From assembly GCF_025919725.1 (NCBI RefSeq), contig NZ_CP081495.1, positions 1,860,001-1,924,000 of the forward strand: a stretch of 64,000 nt of DNA, in the 5' to 3' direction. Position 1 is the first letter of the stretch. Every line of letters starts with the position of its first letter. Shown piece by piece: positions 36,046 through 45,460 of the stretch. Position numbers and translations under genes: made by a program. A model generated the notes under the pieces. That model searched no databases and was not told the DNA's origin. It was given only the letters and a program-made list of their open reading frames with translations. The DNA is from Flavobacterium agricola (lineage in GTDB: Bacteria > Bacteroidota > Bacteroidia > Flavobacteriales > Flavobacteriaceae).

Positions 36046-36945
36046 ATGTTTAAAGTAACCATAAAAGAAACCCAAAACCCGACCATTATAAAATTCGAGT
36101 TTCCTGATTTTATTACTAGAAGTCAGAACTTTGAGTATAAAAATATTGACGAAACAAAATCATCACCTTTAGCAAAAAAGTTATTCTTTTTACCATTCGT
36201 AAAAACCGTTTATATTTCTGCAAACTTTGTTGCGGTAGAACGTTTTTCTATTGTTGAATGGAGCGAAGTTCAGGACGAAGTTGCTAAAATGATTGAAGAA
36301 TTTATTGAGGCAGGTGGTAAAGTAATTGATATCGACGAATCGTCAATTAAAAAAATTCCGATCGAGGTTTACAGCGAATCTACTCCTAACCCATCGGTAC
36401 TGAAATTTGGGGTAAATAAAAAATTAACCTCAACTCATGTAGAATGTAAAAATATTGACGAAGCTGCAGTTTCGCCATTAGCAAAAGCATTATTCAACTT
36501 CAATTACGTAAAAGAAGTTTTTATTGATGAAAACGTAATTTCTGTAACCAAATATGACGTAGTTGAATGGATGGAAGTTACAACTGAGATTCGTTCTTTC
36601 ATTAAAAAATTTATTGAAGAAGGTAATATTGTAGTTGATGAAGATGCATTAATAAAAACAGAAGCACACGTACAAAAACAAGATGAGTATTTTGATAATT
36701 TAGATGTTACTTCGCAACAAATTATCAACATTTTAGAAGAATATGTTAAACCGGCTGTTCAGTCTGACGGTGGAAATATTGCTTTTAAATCGTACAACGA
36801 CGAAACTAAAATGGTTCATGTAATTTTACAAGGTGCTTGTAGCGGATGTCCGTCTTCTACCTTTACGTTAAAAAACGGAATCGAAAACATGTTACGCCAA
36901 ATGTTAAACAACAACGAAATTGTAGTTGAAGCAACAAATGCTTAA
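36046..36945 (+). CDS. NifU-like Fe-S scaffold/carrier with two Nfu N-terminal domains
   Basis: A 299-residue protein with three domains: two copies of the Nfu N-terminal domain (about 5-100, starting QNPTIIKFEF, and 110-205, starting PNPSVLKFGV), then a NifU C-terminal domain with Cys265 and Cys268 (GACSGCPSS), which binds a cluster between two subunits. It supplies Fe-S clusters to target enzymes. The two N-terminal domains share spacing and motifs (ECKNIDEAAVSPLAKALF and EYKNIDETKSSPLAKKLF), a clear internal duplication. The ATG at 36046 was chosen over a TTG at 36037. Confidence 0.9.
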   Translation: MFKVTIKETQNPTIIKFEFPDFITRSQNFEYKNIDETKSSPLAKKLFFLPFVKTVYISANFVAVERFSIVEWSEVQDEVAKMIEEFIEAGGKVIDIDESSIKKIPIEVYSESTPNPSVLKFGVNKKLTSTHVECKNIDEAAVSPLAKALFNFNYVKEVFIDENVISVTKYDVVEWMEVTTEIRSFIKKFIEEGNIVVDEDALIKTEAHVQKQDEYFDNLDVTSQQIINILEEYVKPAVQSDGGNIAFKSYNDETKMVHVILQGACSGCPSSTFTLKNGIENMLRQMLNNNEIVVEATNA

Positions 36946-36960
36946 CAAAAACAAATAACG

Positions 36961-37000
36961 AAAAAGAAAAGGCTTAGAAAATTCTAAGCCTTTTCTTTTT
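36961..37000 (+). terminator. Terminator after the NifU-like gene
   Basis: A long perfect inverted repeat (core GAAAAGGCTTAGAA with TTCTAAGCCTTTTC) ends in T5. Confidence 0.92.
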
Positions 37001-37040
37001 ACAAAATATACCATAAATTGTACACATAAAATTAAAAGTC

Positions 37041-39038
37041 ATGAACCTTTTACATCTCGAAACTAGCCCATATTTATTGCAACACCAAAACAATCCGATT
37101 TATTGGAAAGCTTGGAATGCAAAAACCTTAGCGCAAGCCAAACAAGAAAATAAATTACTTTTGGTTTCTGTTGGTTATTCTGCCTGCCATTGGTGCCATG
37201 TTATGGAACACGAATGTTTTGAAGATGATGAAGTTGCTCAGGTTATGAATGCGCATTATGTAGCAATAAAGGTAGATCGTGAAGAACGCCCCGATGTAGA
37301 TGCCATTTATATGAAAGCTTTACAATTAATGACACGTCAAGGCGGTTGGCCCTTAAACGTAGTTTGCTTGCCAGACGGACGACCAATATGGGGAGCAACT
37401 TATGTAAACAAATTAGAATGGATAGATACGCTGCAACAACTACAAAATTTGTTTGAAACCAATTACGAGAAAGTTTTAGATTATGCCGAAAAATTACAAT
37501 TAGGCATTAATCATATCGGCTTGGTAGAAAACAAAGATGTAGCACCAAATAATTTAGATAGCAAACAAATAGAACCTTTACTTAAAAACTGGAAACGCAG
37601 TTTTGATTGGGATTATGGCGGACCAGCCAGAGCACCAAAATTTATGATGCCAACCAATTTAAACTTTTTACAAAGTTATGGCAGTTTAAAGCAGGATAAT
37701 GAATTACTTGACTACGTAGATTTAACATTAACCAAAATGGCTCAGGGCGGCTTATTTGATGTGGTAGAAGGTGGTTTTTCTCGTTACTCGGTAGATATGC
37801 GTTGGCACATTCCGCATTTCGAAAAAATGTTGTACGATAACGGACAACTTTTAGAAACTTATGCTAATGCATACAAACGCACCAAAAATGAAAACTATAA
37901 AACCGTTTGCGAAAAAAACATAAAGTTTATAGAAACAAATTGGCTGGCTCCAAATGGTTTGGTTTATAGCGCTTATGATGCCGATAGCTTAAATGACCAA
38001 AATAAAATGCAAGAAGGTGCATTTTATTTTTGGACAAAAAAAGAACTTAAGCACCTATTAAAAGACGATTTTAATTGGTTTGAATTGCTGTACAACGTAA
38101 ACGATTTTGGTTTTTGGGAAGATGACTTTTATGTTCTTATTCAATCGCAATCCATCGCTCAAATTGCAGAACAAGTACAAATTCCGCTTGCTGAATTAGA
38201 AATTAAAAACAAAGAAGCGCTTAACTTATTAAAGCAACATCGATTGGCTAACCGACAAAAACCAGGTTTAGATGATAAATGTTTAACCTCATGGAATGCT
38301 ATGTGGGTAATTGGTTTATTAACTTGTTATGAAGCTTTTAAAAACGAAAATTACATAAATCTAGCCAAGCAAACCTTGGATGCCATACTGAACAAGATGT
38401 TAAATCCGGATACGGGAATTTTATATCGCAATGCAAAAAACAACAACGTAAACATTTCTGGTTTTTTAGAGGATTACGCGTTTACAACAAAAGCTTTACT
38501 AAAAATGTACCAAAATACTTTGCAAGAAAGTTATTTACAAACAGCTAAACAATTTACAGATTATTGTTTGGATCATTTTTACGAACCGCAAATTGGCTTA
38601 TTTGAGTTTAAAAACAAACAAGACGAAGCTTTAATTGCAAAACATTATGAAATTGAAGATAATGTTGTGCCGTCTGCAAATGCAATTATGGGGCAAAACT
38701 TATGGATTTTGCATTTAATTTATCAGCATGATTTTTATAAATCAACAGCAATAAAAATGCTACAACTTGTTATTCCAAGCATAGATTATGCTTCTGCATT
38801 TTCAGATTGGTTACAACTTTTACTTTGGGTACAAAACGATGCGGAACATGTTATTTTTACCGGAAAAGATGCTAAAGAACATGTTTTAAACGAACTTGAA
38901 AAATGGCAACATTCGGTTGGTATTTGGGGAACAACTACAACAAGCTCCTTACCTATTTTTAGCTTAAAACACGATGCAAATAAAAATCAGAAATTTATTT
39001 GTAATAATACTTCATGCCAAGTACATGAAGTTATATAA
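37041..39038 (+). CDS. DUF255 thioredoxin-domain protein (YyaL/SPATA20-like)
   Basis: A 665-residue cytoplasmic protein. The N-terminal thioredoxin-like domain (about 1-160) has the family signature NLLHLETSPYLLQHQNNP and a CHWC redox-type motif at 49-52 (SACHWCHVMEHE), followed by VKVDREERPDVD. The remainder is an (alpha/alpha)6-barrel like that of glycoside hydrolase or cellobiose epimerase folds (DVVEGGFSRYSVD, WHIPHFEKMLYDNGQL, DDKCLTSWNAM). The biochemical role is unknown, although proteins of this type are widespread. The stop is one base from that of convergent tsaB. Confidence 0.88.
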   Translation: MNLLHLETSPYLLQHQNNPIYWKAWNAKTLAQAKQENKLLLVSVGYSACHWCHVMEHECFEDDEVAQVMNAHYVAIKVDREERPDVDAIYMKALQLMTRQGGWPLNVVCLPDGRPIWGATYVNKLEWIDTLQQLQNLFETNYEKVLDYAEKLQLGINHIGLVENKDVAPNNLDSKQIEPLLKNWKRSFDWDYGGPARAPKFMMPTNLNFLQSYGSLKQDNELLDYVDLTLTKMAQGGLFDVVEGGFSRYSVDMRWHIPHFEKMLYDNGQLLETYANAYKRTKNENYKTVCEKNIKFIETNWLAPNGLVYSAYDADSLNDQNKMQEGAFYFWTKKELKHLLKDDFNWFELLYNVNDFGFWEDDFYVLIQSQSIAQIAEQVQIPLAELEIKNKEALNLLKQHRLANRQKPGLDDKCLTSWNAMWVIGLLTCYEAFKNENYINLAKQTLDAILNKMLNPDTGILYRNAKNNNVNISGFLEDYAFTTKALLKMYQNTLQESYLQTAKQFTDYCLDHFYEPQIGLFEFKNKQDEALIAKHYEIEDNVVPSANAIMGQNLWILHLIYQHDFYKSTAIKMLQLVIPSIDYASAFSDWLQLLLWVQNDAEHVIFTGKDAKEHVLNELEKWQHSVGIWGTTTTSSLPIFSLKHDANKNQKFICNNTSCQVHEVI

Positions 39039-39039
39039 T

Positions 39040-39711
39040 TTATTTTTTAGGAGAAGTTGTTAAAACAAAATCTTTTAAATAATATGGTTCGAAATAAGCC
39101 ACATCTTCAAATTGGTTTGTTTCGAACTTTTTGTATGCTAAAACACCCATTTGTTGCGCAGAAGGATATAAAATTTCTGGATGATAAATAAAATTAGAAC
39201 CTTTCAGTATTTCTTGGCATTTTAAAGCACCATCGCCAATAATATGCAAAGGTTCCGAATAAGATGCTAAAGTATTTTCATCAATAATTTCAGCTTTTAC
39301 AGATTCAACAGCATCATAATTAGAAGAATAAACACCCATAAAAACTTCCATACGGCGTGCATCTAACATAGAAACAATGTACCCCGATTCAATTTGAACT
39401 TGTTGTGCTAAAATTTCTAACGTATCAAGAGCAAGCAACGGAATACCTAAAGCATAACACAAACCTTTTGCTGCAGAAACCCCAATACGTAATCCAGTGT
39501 AAGAACCCGGCCCTTGACTAACCGCCACAGCATCTAAATCAGCTAAACTAAGGTTTGCTTGTTCTAAAACATCGGCAATAAAAACATGTAAGTTTTCGGC
39601 ATGCGCAAATCCTTGCGTAGCAATTTCTTTTAAAGCAACAATTTCATTTTTATTAGAAAGAGATACAGAGCAGTTTTTGGTTGCGGTTTCGATGTTTAAA
39701 ATAAGTGCCAT
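39040..39711 (-). CDS. tsaB: tRNA threonylcarbamoyladenosine biosynthesis protein TsaB
   Basis: A 223-residue ASKHA-fold protein that pairs with TsaD to make t6A37 in ANN-decoding tRNAs. The N-terminal nucleotide-fold motif ILNIETATKNCSVSL, the conserved HAENLH segment, GPGSYTGLRIGVSAAKGL and ALDTLE are typical. The ATG at 39711 (MALILNIE) starts directly at the conserved fold; an in-frame ATG at 39732 would add seven residues. The lone tsaB location is usual in this phylum. Confidence 0.93.
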   Translation of the reverse strand: MALILNIETATKNCSVSLSNKNEIVALKEIATQGFAHAENLHVFIADVLEQANLSLADLDAVAVSQGPGSYTGLRIGVSAAKGLCYALGIPLLALDTLEILAQQVQIESGYIVSMLDARRMEVFMGVYSSNYDAVESVKAEIIDENTLASYSEPLHIIGDGALKCQEILKGSNFIYHPEILYPSAQQMGVLAYKKFETNQFEDVAYFEPYYLKDFVLTTSPKK

Positions 39712-39773
39712 AGCTGTTTTTATATTACGCACAAAGATACAACCAAAAAATAAAGATTAAAAAGTGATAAAAT

Positions 39774-39815
39774 AAAAAAACTCACTGTTGCAAAAACAAC
39801 AATGAGTTTTAAAAA
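39774..39815 (-). terminator. Terminator of the TolC-HlyD efflux operon
   Basis: The stem AAAACTCA-C-TGTTG with CAACA-A-TGAGTTTT (one mismatch), between the adaptor gene stop and tsaB, has a T-run on the minus strand. Confidence 0.8.
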
Positions 39816-39835
39816 ATCAATAATTGGTTGGAGGT

Positions 39836-41086
39836 TTATTTTTTAGTTTCGTTAGTTACTTTGGTACCCGAAGTTAATGTTTTAGAAACCACAGAATAAG
39901 GCCCAATAATTACTTCATCACCTTGAGCTAACCCGCTAATGATTTCGATATTTGAATCGTCTTGAATTCCGGTTTTAACCACTTTAATTTTGGCTTCATC
40001 TCCGTTTTTAACAAAAACACATTCAAATTGCGTGTCCGATTTTTTTGCAGAATCGCTAGTTTTTGCGGTTGCAGCAACAGCACTTGTGTCGGCTTTTAAA
40101 ACCACAGCGCTAATAGGAATGGCAATAATATTTTCTTTTTTATTGGTAATAATATCAACCGTTGCTGTCATACCTGGGCGGAATGGTGAATAAAATTCTG
40201 ATTTTCCTTCCATTAAATCAGCATACGAATCTTTATCAATTCGAACTTTTACTTTAAAGTTGGTAACCTGATCGGCAGAAGTTGCATCGGCAGATGAATT
40301 AGAAATGCTGGTTACCGTACCTTTAAATTTCTTTTTGGCATAAGCATCAACTTCAATATTTGCTCGATCGCCAATATTAACTTTTACAATATCATTTTCG
40401 TTCACATCAACTTCAACTTCCATATTGTTAAGATTGGCAATACGTAACAATTCGGTACTTGACATACCTTGCGTACCCATAACGCGCTCGCCTAATTCTA
40501 CAGAAAGTTTAGAAATAGTTCCGTCTGATGGTGCGTAAATGGTTGTACGGCGCAAGTTATCTCTACTTTCGGTTAAAGTTGCTGTAGAACTTTGTACATT
40601 GTAATAAGATGATTGTTTAGCAGCAACCGCAACCTCGTAAGTAGAAACTACTTTATCCCATTCAGATTTAGAAATTACGCCTTTTGCAAACAATTGTTTG
40701 TTACGGTCGTAATTTAGTTTTGCTTCTTTAAGTTGAGCTTCGGCTTGTTGTAAACCTGCTTTAGAAGTTGATAAAGTTGCTTCGGCACGATTTACACCCG
40801 ATTGATATAAATCTGGGTTGATGCGCACCAACAAATCTCCTTTTTTAACTTGTTGTCCTTCTTTAACAGGTAATTCGATAATTTCTCCTGAAACCTCAGA
40901 AGCAATTTTCACTTCGATTTCTGGTTGAATTTTTCCGGTGGCAGAAACCATCTCGGTTACCGTTTGCATTTCAACCAAGTACGTTTCTACCTGCGTATGA
41001 TTTGCATTTTTATCTTTACTTAGCGTTTTAAAAGCGATAAAACCAACTATTAAAATCCCTAATCCAATAAATATTTTTTTCTTCAT
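39836..41086 (-). CDS. Efflux periplasmic adaptor (HlyD/MacA family)
   Basis: A 416-residue membrane fusion protein with an N-terminal anchor (IFIGLGILIVGFIAF), split lipoyl halves (KIASEVSGEIIELPVKEGQQVKKGDLL and TIYAPSDGTISKLSVELGERV), a central coiled-coil hairpin with repeated AEATLSTSKAGLQQAEAQL, and beta-barrel and proximal domains. It most resembles MacA-type adaptors, which work with an ABC transporter (MacB) and TolC. The adjacent gene encodes a TolC protein, but no inner membrane pump gene lies downstream, since the terminator and tsaB follow. Confidence 0.9.
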   Translation of the reverse strand: MKKKIFIGLGILIVGFIAFKTLSKDKNANHTQVETYLVEMQTVTEMVSATGKIQPEIEVKIASEVSGEIIELPVKEGQQVKKGDLLVRINPDLYQSGVNRAEATLSTSKAGLQQAEAQLKEAKLNYDRNKQLFAKGVISKSEWDKVVSTYEVAVAAKQSSYYNVQSSTATLTESRDNLRRTTIYAPSDGTISKLSVELGERVMGTQGMSSTELLRIANLNNMEVEVDVNENDIVKVNIGDRANIEVDAYAKKKFKGTVTSISNSSADATSADQVTNFKVKVRIDKDSYADLMEGKSEFYSPFRPGMTATVDIITNKKENIIAIPISAVVLKADTSAVAATAKTSDSAKKSDTQFECVFVKNGDEAKIKVVKTGIQDDSNIEIISGLAQGDEVIIGPYSVVSKTLTSGTKVTNETKK

Positions 41087-41089
41087 AAC

Positions 41090-42538
41090 TTATTTTGTTA
41101 ATTCTGTTACAGGAATGCCGAAGTAAAATTCTAAAATTTTTGTTTTAAAAATATAATCATATTTGGTGCGCAATGCTTCTGATTGTGCGTTTACATGCAA
41201 GGTTTGTACTTGCGTAAGATCAAAAACGTTTAACAAACCAACTTCATATCTTTCACGGGCATATTCTAAAGATTGTTCTCTAAAACTTAATGTTTGCTCG
41301 GCAGCTTCATAAGCTTTAAGAGCCGATTTTGTATCGGTATAAGCCGTGTAAACCTTTTTTTCTAAGTTTTGAGATTCTAACTCATAATTTAATTCGGCAC
41401 GTTTTACGTTTACTTTATTTCGTTCTACATTATTGCGAACCGATAAGCCATTAAATACCGGAATAGATAATGCCAAACCGTAGCTATGCCCTTTGTTGTT
41501 GTCAAATTGTTTCCAAATATTTTCTGGACCGCCTAAAATAGGCGAAAAGTTTGGCGCAATTACATTTTCACCGGTGCTTTGCACTGTTCCTACAACAGAA
41601 TAAGGAGTTGTTGCATTAGGAATATAACCAACCACGCGATCTGAATAGGCTGCACGCGTATTAAAGTTGTAATAAGCTTGTAAGGTTGGCTGAAAACGAC
41701 TACGTGCTATTTTTAAATCACGGCTTGCCAATTCAATGTTAGTTTCTGCAATTTTAATTTCGGCTCTGGTTTCTTTAGCGCGTTTTACAATTGCAGCAGG
41801 TTCTTCTAACATAACTGCGCTTTCTGTAATGGCATAATGTCCTTGATCGGCAATATCAAACGTTTCAAAATCTTCTAACTGTAAAAGTTGCGCTAAACTA
41901 ATTTTAGAAATAATTAAATTATTTTCGGCAGTAATTACATTTTGTTCGTCTTTTGCAACCGTTGCACTAATATCTAATAAATCACCTTTAGGTAAACTTC
42001 CGGCTTCTACTAAATTTTTAGTACGTTCGTATTGTTTTTTATCGTATTCGTGTTGTTGCGTTTGTACACGTAAATTTTCTTTATTAAAAACAATTTGCAA
42101 ATACGCGTTTATTACGTTTAATGCTACATCATCTTGCATTTTTTGCAATTGATATTTTGAGGCATGCAACGCCAAATTAGAACGGCGCAGGGCATATTGC
42201 TTTTCTAAACCACGGTAAATATCTACCCCGGCTTGAATTGCTGCTGACGAGAACTGCGTGGTTTGATTTTGTAACAAACCTGTTGTAATATTTTGGTTTA
42301 AACCTACGTTCCAAGAATGGTTTGCACTTGCGTTGATAGAAGGTAAAAAAGCTGCTTTAGCTCCCGTTCTGTCAATCTCGGCAAGTTTAACTTCTAGTTC
42401 TGTATTTTGCACAGAAACGTTATGCACCAAGGCATGTTCTACACATTGTTCTAACGTCCACAGGTTTTGCGCGAATGTTGAACCAGAAAAACAAAAGATT
42501 CCGAGAAATAGTGATTTAAAAATGAAATTATTTTTCAT
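41090..42538 (-). CDS. TolC-family outer membrane efflux protein
   Basis: A 482-residue outer membrane channel with a signal peptide (SLFLGIFCFSGSTFAQ), then two structural repeats of long helices and short barrel strands. Repeat signatures include LWTLEQCVEHALVHNVSVQN at the start and RERYEVGLLNVFDLTQVQT near the end. It precedes the HlyD/MacA adaptor by three bases and belongs to the same operon. An inverted repeat at 42581-42599 lies in its divergent upstream region. Confidence 0.92.
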   Translation of the reverse strand: MKNNFIFKSLFLGIFCFSGSTFAQNLWTLEQCVEHALVHNVSVQNTELEVKLAEIDRTGAKAAFLPSINASANHSWNVGLNQNITTGLLQNQTTQFSSAAIQAGVDIYRGLEKQYALRRSNLALHASKYQLQKMQDDVALNVINAYLQIVFNKENLRVQTQQHEYDKKQYERTKNLVEAGSLPKGDLLDISATVAKDEQNVITAENNLIISKISLAQLLQLEDFETFDIADQGHYAITESAVMLEEPAAIVKRAKETRAEIKIAETNIELASRDLKIARSRFQPTLQAYYNFNTRAAYSDRVVGYIPNATTPYSVVGTVQSTGENVIAPNFSPILGGPENIWKQFDNNKGHSYGLALSIPVFNGLSVRNNVERNKVNVKRAELNYELESQNLEKKVYTAYTDTKSALKAYEAAEQTLSFREQSLEYARERYEVGLLNVFDLTQVQTLHVNAQSEALRTKYDYIFKTKILEFYFGIPVTELTK

Positions 42539-42580
42539 ACCATTTAGTTTATATATGAAGAATTAATTTGAAATTCTCAT

Positions 42581-42599
42581 ACCTATATGTCGTATAGGT
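42581..42599. promoter_or_regulatory. Palindromic operator candidate upstream of the efflux operon
   Basis: ACCTATA-TGTCG-TATAGGT is a perfect 7-bp inverted repeat with a 5-base centre, in the 91-base gap between the divergent tolC and DUF4403 genes. Its form suits a TetR/MarR-type dimer. No T-run follows, so it is not a terminator. Confidence 0.5.
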
Positions 42600-42601
42600 T
42601 T

Positions 42602-42609
42602 TAAATTTG
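42602..42609 (+). promoter_or_regulatory. Probable -7 box of the DUF4403 gene
   Basis: TAAATTTG matches TAnnTTTG, 20 bases before the ATG at 42630. The palindrome at 42581-42599 would fall directly upstream, in the spacer and -33 region. Confidence 0.45.
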
Positions 42610-42629
42610 TTACAAAATAATTAACAATA

Positions 42630-44030
42630 ATGAAAAATATAATAAAATATAACCTTTTAGCTTGTCTTGCTATATTATGCGGGCTGCTTTCAAGTTGTGG
42701 CAGCAGCGAAAAAATCATGGCAACAAAACCAGAAGCTGAGTTTCAGAATAAAATTGCGTACAATACTAAAACTTCGTACGTGGGCATGCCCATAAGCGTT
42801 GCTATTAAAGACATACAAACGGTATTAAATCAAAACATAACGCATTTAATATATGCAGATAGCATTTTAGCCGATGATAATATGGAAATTAAAATATGGA
42901 AAACCAACGCCATACAATTATCAGCAGAAAACGGTAAAATAAAATCAGTTTTACCAGTAAAAATTTGGGTAAAATACCGCTATGGCACTCAGTTTATGGG
43001 ATTAAATGATACACGCGAATTTAATTTTAACGGTACATTTACCTTTTTAAGCGATGTTGCGTTATCGAATTGGCATTTATCAACAAAATCCAATTTACAA
43101 CGCATTGTTTGGAATGAAAGTCCGAATATACAAATTGGTAACAAACAAGTTGCTATTACATATTTGATTAATCCGGCTATGAATTGGTTTAAGAAAGATA
43201 TTGCCAATCAGGTAGATCAGGCAATTGCTAAAACATGCGATTTTAAACCGCAAGTACTTGACGCATTAAAAGCTTTGGCCGAACCTAGGTTAGTAAACGA
43301 CAAATACGAAACATGGTTAAGCATCAATCCATTAGAAATTTATGCAACTGATGCCACGCTAGAAAAAAACAATGTCGTTTTAAATATGGGGCTAAAAGCC
43401 AATATTAGAACCGTTATTGGCAACAAACCGCAGGAAAATGTAAATTGGAATCAATTAAAAATTACAAAAGTAAAAAGCATACCTAACTATTTTAACGGAA
43501 CTATTGCTGCAATAACCACCTACAAAAGTGCTGCACGGGTTATAACAAATAATTTTAAAGGAGAAACCTTTAGCTCTGGTAAGAAAAAAATTACCATTCA
43601 GGAAGTTGATATGTGGCAACAACAAGATAAAATAATTATTGCCTTAACCTTACAAGGTAGTTTAAACGGAACGATTTATTTAAGTGGCATACCAAAATAT
43701 AATGTAGATTTGCAACAAGTTTATTTTGAACAATTAGATTATGTATTAAACACCAAAAATGTTTTGCACAAATCGGCAAGTTGGTTATTAAACGGATTAA
43801 TTGTTAGAAAAATTCAGGAGAATTGTACATACAGCATTGCAAACGATATTGAAACAGGCAAAACCATTGCACAACAGTTTTTAACGCATTATTCGCCCAT
43901 GAAAGGTGTTTATATTGATGGTAAAATGGACAATCTTACTTTTGATAGGTTTGAACTACTAAACCATGCCATGGTAAGTTATATTAACACCAATGGTAAC
44001 GTAGCAATTTCTATTCAGGGATTAGAATAA
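42630..44030 (+). CDS. DUF4403 family lipoprotein
   Basis: A 466-residue exported lipoprotein with a signal and lipobox (CLAILCGLLSSC, so lipidated near Cys23). The body is beta-rich with repeated structural units (SVLPVKIWVKYRYGTQFMG, VVLNMGLKANIRTVIG) consistent with DUF4403, a family of unknown function in Bacteroidota and some proteobacteria, perhaps lipid- or ligand-binding by its fold. It is transcribed away from the efflux pair and shares their upstream region. Confidence 0.78.
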   Translation: MKNIIKYNLLACLAILCGLLSSCGSSEKIMATKPEAEFQNKIAYNTKTSYVGMPISVAIKDIQTVLNQNITHLIYADSILADDNMEIKIWKTNAIQLSAENGKIKSVLPVKIWVKYRYGTQFMGLNDTREFNFNGTFTFLSDVALSNWHLSTKSNLQRIVWNESPNIQIGNKQVAITYLINPAMNWFKKDIANQVDQAIAKTCDFKPQVLDALKALAEPRLVNDKYETWLSINPLEIYATDATLEKNNVVLNMGLKANIRTVIGNKPQENVNWNQLKITKVKSIPNYFNGTIAAITTYKSAARVITNNFKGETFSSGKKKITIQEVDMWQQQDKIIIALTLQGSLNGTIYLSGIPKYNVDLQQVYFEQLDYVLNTKNVLHKSASWLLNGLIVRKIQENCTYSIANDIETGKTIAQQFLTHYSPMKGVYIDGKMDNLTFDRFELLNHAMVSYINTNGNVAISIQGLE

Positions 44031-44057
44031 AAAAAGAGGTTAAACAACCTCTTTTTT
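44029..44057. terminator. Bidirectional terminator between the DUF4403 gene and the oxidase accessory genes
   Basis: AAAAAAAGAGGTT-AAAC-AACCTCTTTTTT overlaps the stop codons of both convergent genes. Confidence 0.92.
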
Positions 44058-44294
44058 ATTTTTATCTTCTTTTTTATTTCCATTCATGATGCGATAAACA
44101 ACAATACCAACAACAGCAACTAAAATGTACGGAATGACCATTAAATAAACAATTCCGTCGTTTACAGCTTCAGCGGTAACGCTATTTCCATCGCTTTCTA
44201 AAACGGCTCTACACATAGCACATTGTGCAGATGCAGGCACGCTAACTACAAACAGCAATAAAACTAAAACAATATTTTTTAATTTAGTGAACAT
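44040..44294 (-). CDS. Small exported membrane protein with CxxC motif, oxidase cluster
   Basis: An 84-residue protein with an N-terminal signal or helix (LVLLLFVVSVPASAQ), immediately followed by CAMC (a CxxC pair), a short loop, a second hydrophobic helix (YLMVIPYILVAVVGIVVY) and a basic tail. Its start overlaps the DUF420 gene by 11 bases. Being last in a cytochrome oxidase assembly cluster, the exported CxxC pair could bind copper or haem or serve thiol exchange. This is inference; I do not recognise a named family. Confidence 0.65.
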   Translation of the reverse strand: MFTKLKNIVLVLLLFVVSVPASAQCAMCRAVLESDGNSVTAEAVNDGIVYLMVIPYILVAVVGIVVYRIMNGNKKEDKNKKEVV

Positions 44295-44826
44295 AGTAAG
44301 GAGATATCATAATATAAACAATAACCCCGGTAACAGCTACATACAACCATAAGGGGAACGCATATTTTGCGATTTTTTTATGTTGCGGAAAATTACCTAC
44401 CATAGCACGAGCATAGGTTACTAAGACAACTGGAATAATAATAATTGATAGTAAAATATGCGTGATTAAAATAAAGAAATAAACATATCTAATTGTTCCT
44501 TCACCACCAAAAGGAGTAGAATCAGACGTCATGTGATACGCAACATATAATCCTAAAAAAACAACCGAGCAAAGCATGGCAAGTTTCATTAAGTTTTCGT
44601 GCAATTTACGTTTACCATTTTTAACAGCAACAACAGCAAGTACAAGCAATACTGCAGTAAAGCCATTAATCGTTGCATAAATTGGAGGTAATTGGCTTAA
44701 TGGTTCTACATCGTAACCAAAATCTTTTAATTTAACACCAAAAAGCAGTGCTACAACAACTGGAATAATAATTGAAATTACAGTAATTAATTTGTTGTAC
44801 TTTTTAGCATCTTGAGCAGTTTCCAT
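44284..44826 (-). CDS. DUF420 domain membrane protein (CtaM-like)
   Basis: A 180-residue membrane protein with five hydrophobic segments and conserved His residues in or near helices (AYHMTSDSTPFGG, ILITHILLSIIIIPVVL, KIAKYAFPLWLYVAVTGVIVYIM). DUF420 proteins such as CtaM in Firmicutes are needed for assembly of haem-copper oxidases. It follows the SCO gene by three bases and fits that role here. Confidence 0.85.
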   Translation of the reverse strand: METAQDAKKYNKLITVISIIIPVVVALLFGVKLKDFGYDVEPLSQLPPIYATINGFTAVLLVLAVVAVKNGKRKLHENLMKLAMLCSVVFLGLYVAYHMTSDSTPFGGEGTIRYVYFFILITHILLSIIIIPVVLVTYARAMVGNFPQHKKIAKYAFPLWLYVAVTGVIVYIMISPYYVH

Positions 44827-44829
44827 TTC

Positions 44830-45460
44830 TTATTCGTTAATTAATTTTTGAATATCTTCTTTAATCATTTGTACACCTTCTTCAGACAATCCGTCATAAA
44901 AAACCATTGGGTTTCCGTATTCATCTTTACGAGTACGTATATTCCCGTCTTTATCAATTAAGCAAAAGCTGCCTGAGTGATAAAATCCACCGGGTGAATT
45001 AGGATCAACGCCAGCATTCAACTTAAATTCTTTTTCGGCTAAGTTATATACATAATCTCCATCGGCACGTAAAAAGTTCCAATTGTAATGTTTGGCACCC
45101 AAATCGTCAGCATAAGCTTTTAATTGTTCAACCGTATCGGTTTCTGGATCGATTGAAATGGATGCAATACCAAATTGAGGATTCCCATAAAATTCTTTTT
45201 GCAATTCCATCATATTACGATTCATAATCGGACAAATGGTTGGGCAGGGTTGTAAAGAAAAATTCTACCACATAAACTTTGCCTTTGTAAAAATCGTTGG
45301 TTATGGTTTTTCCGTCTTGATTGGTAAGTTCGAAAGATGGGGCAACACCAACGGCCATTAAATCTGATTTTTGAAATTTAGCAGCAATTTTTGGAACAAA
45401 GTAAATTCCAAAAATTAAAATAATAAACGAAATGCCTATATAGGTTTTGTTCTTATTCAT
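44830..45460 (-). CDS. SCO1/SenC-family copper chaperone (single frameshift)
   Basis: A membrane-anchored thioredoxin-fold protein that loads or reduces the CuA centre of cytochrome c oxidase. The anchor is IGISFIILIFGIYFVPK, followed by FELTNQDGKTITNDFYKGKVYVVEFFFTT. The frame shifts exactly at the copper site: one extra base in GGG at 45247-45249 (CCC on the coding strand). Removing it restores TCPTICPIMNRNMMELQ, with the CxxxC motif, and gives 209 residues. The later conserved His lies in GGFYHSGSFCLIDKDG. A sequence error is likely. It overlaps the preceding thioredoxin-like gene by eight bases. Confidence 0.88.
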
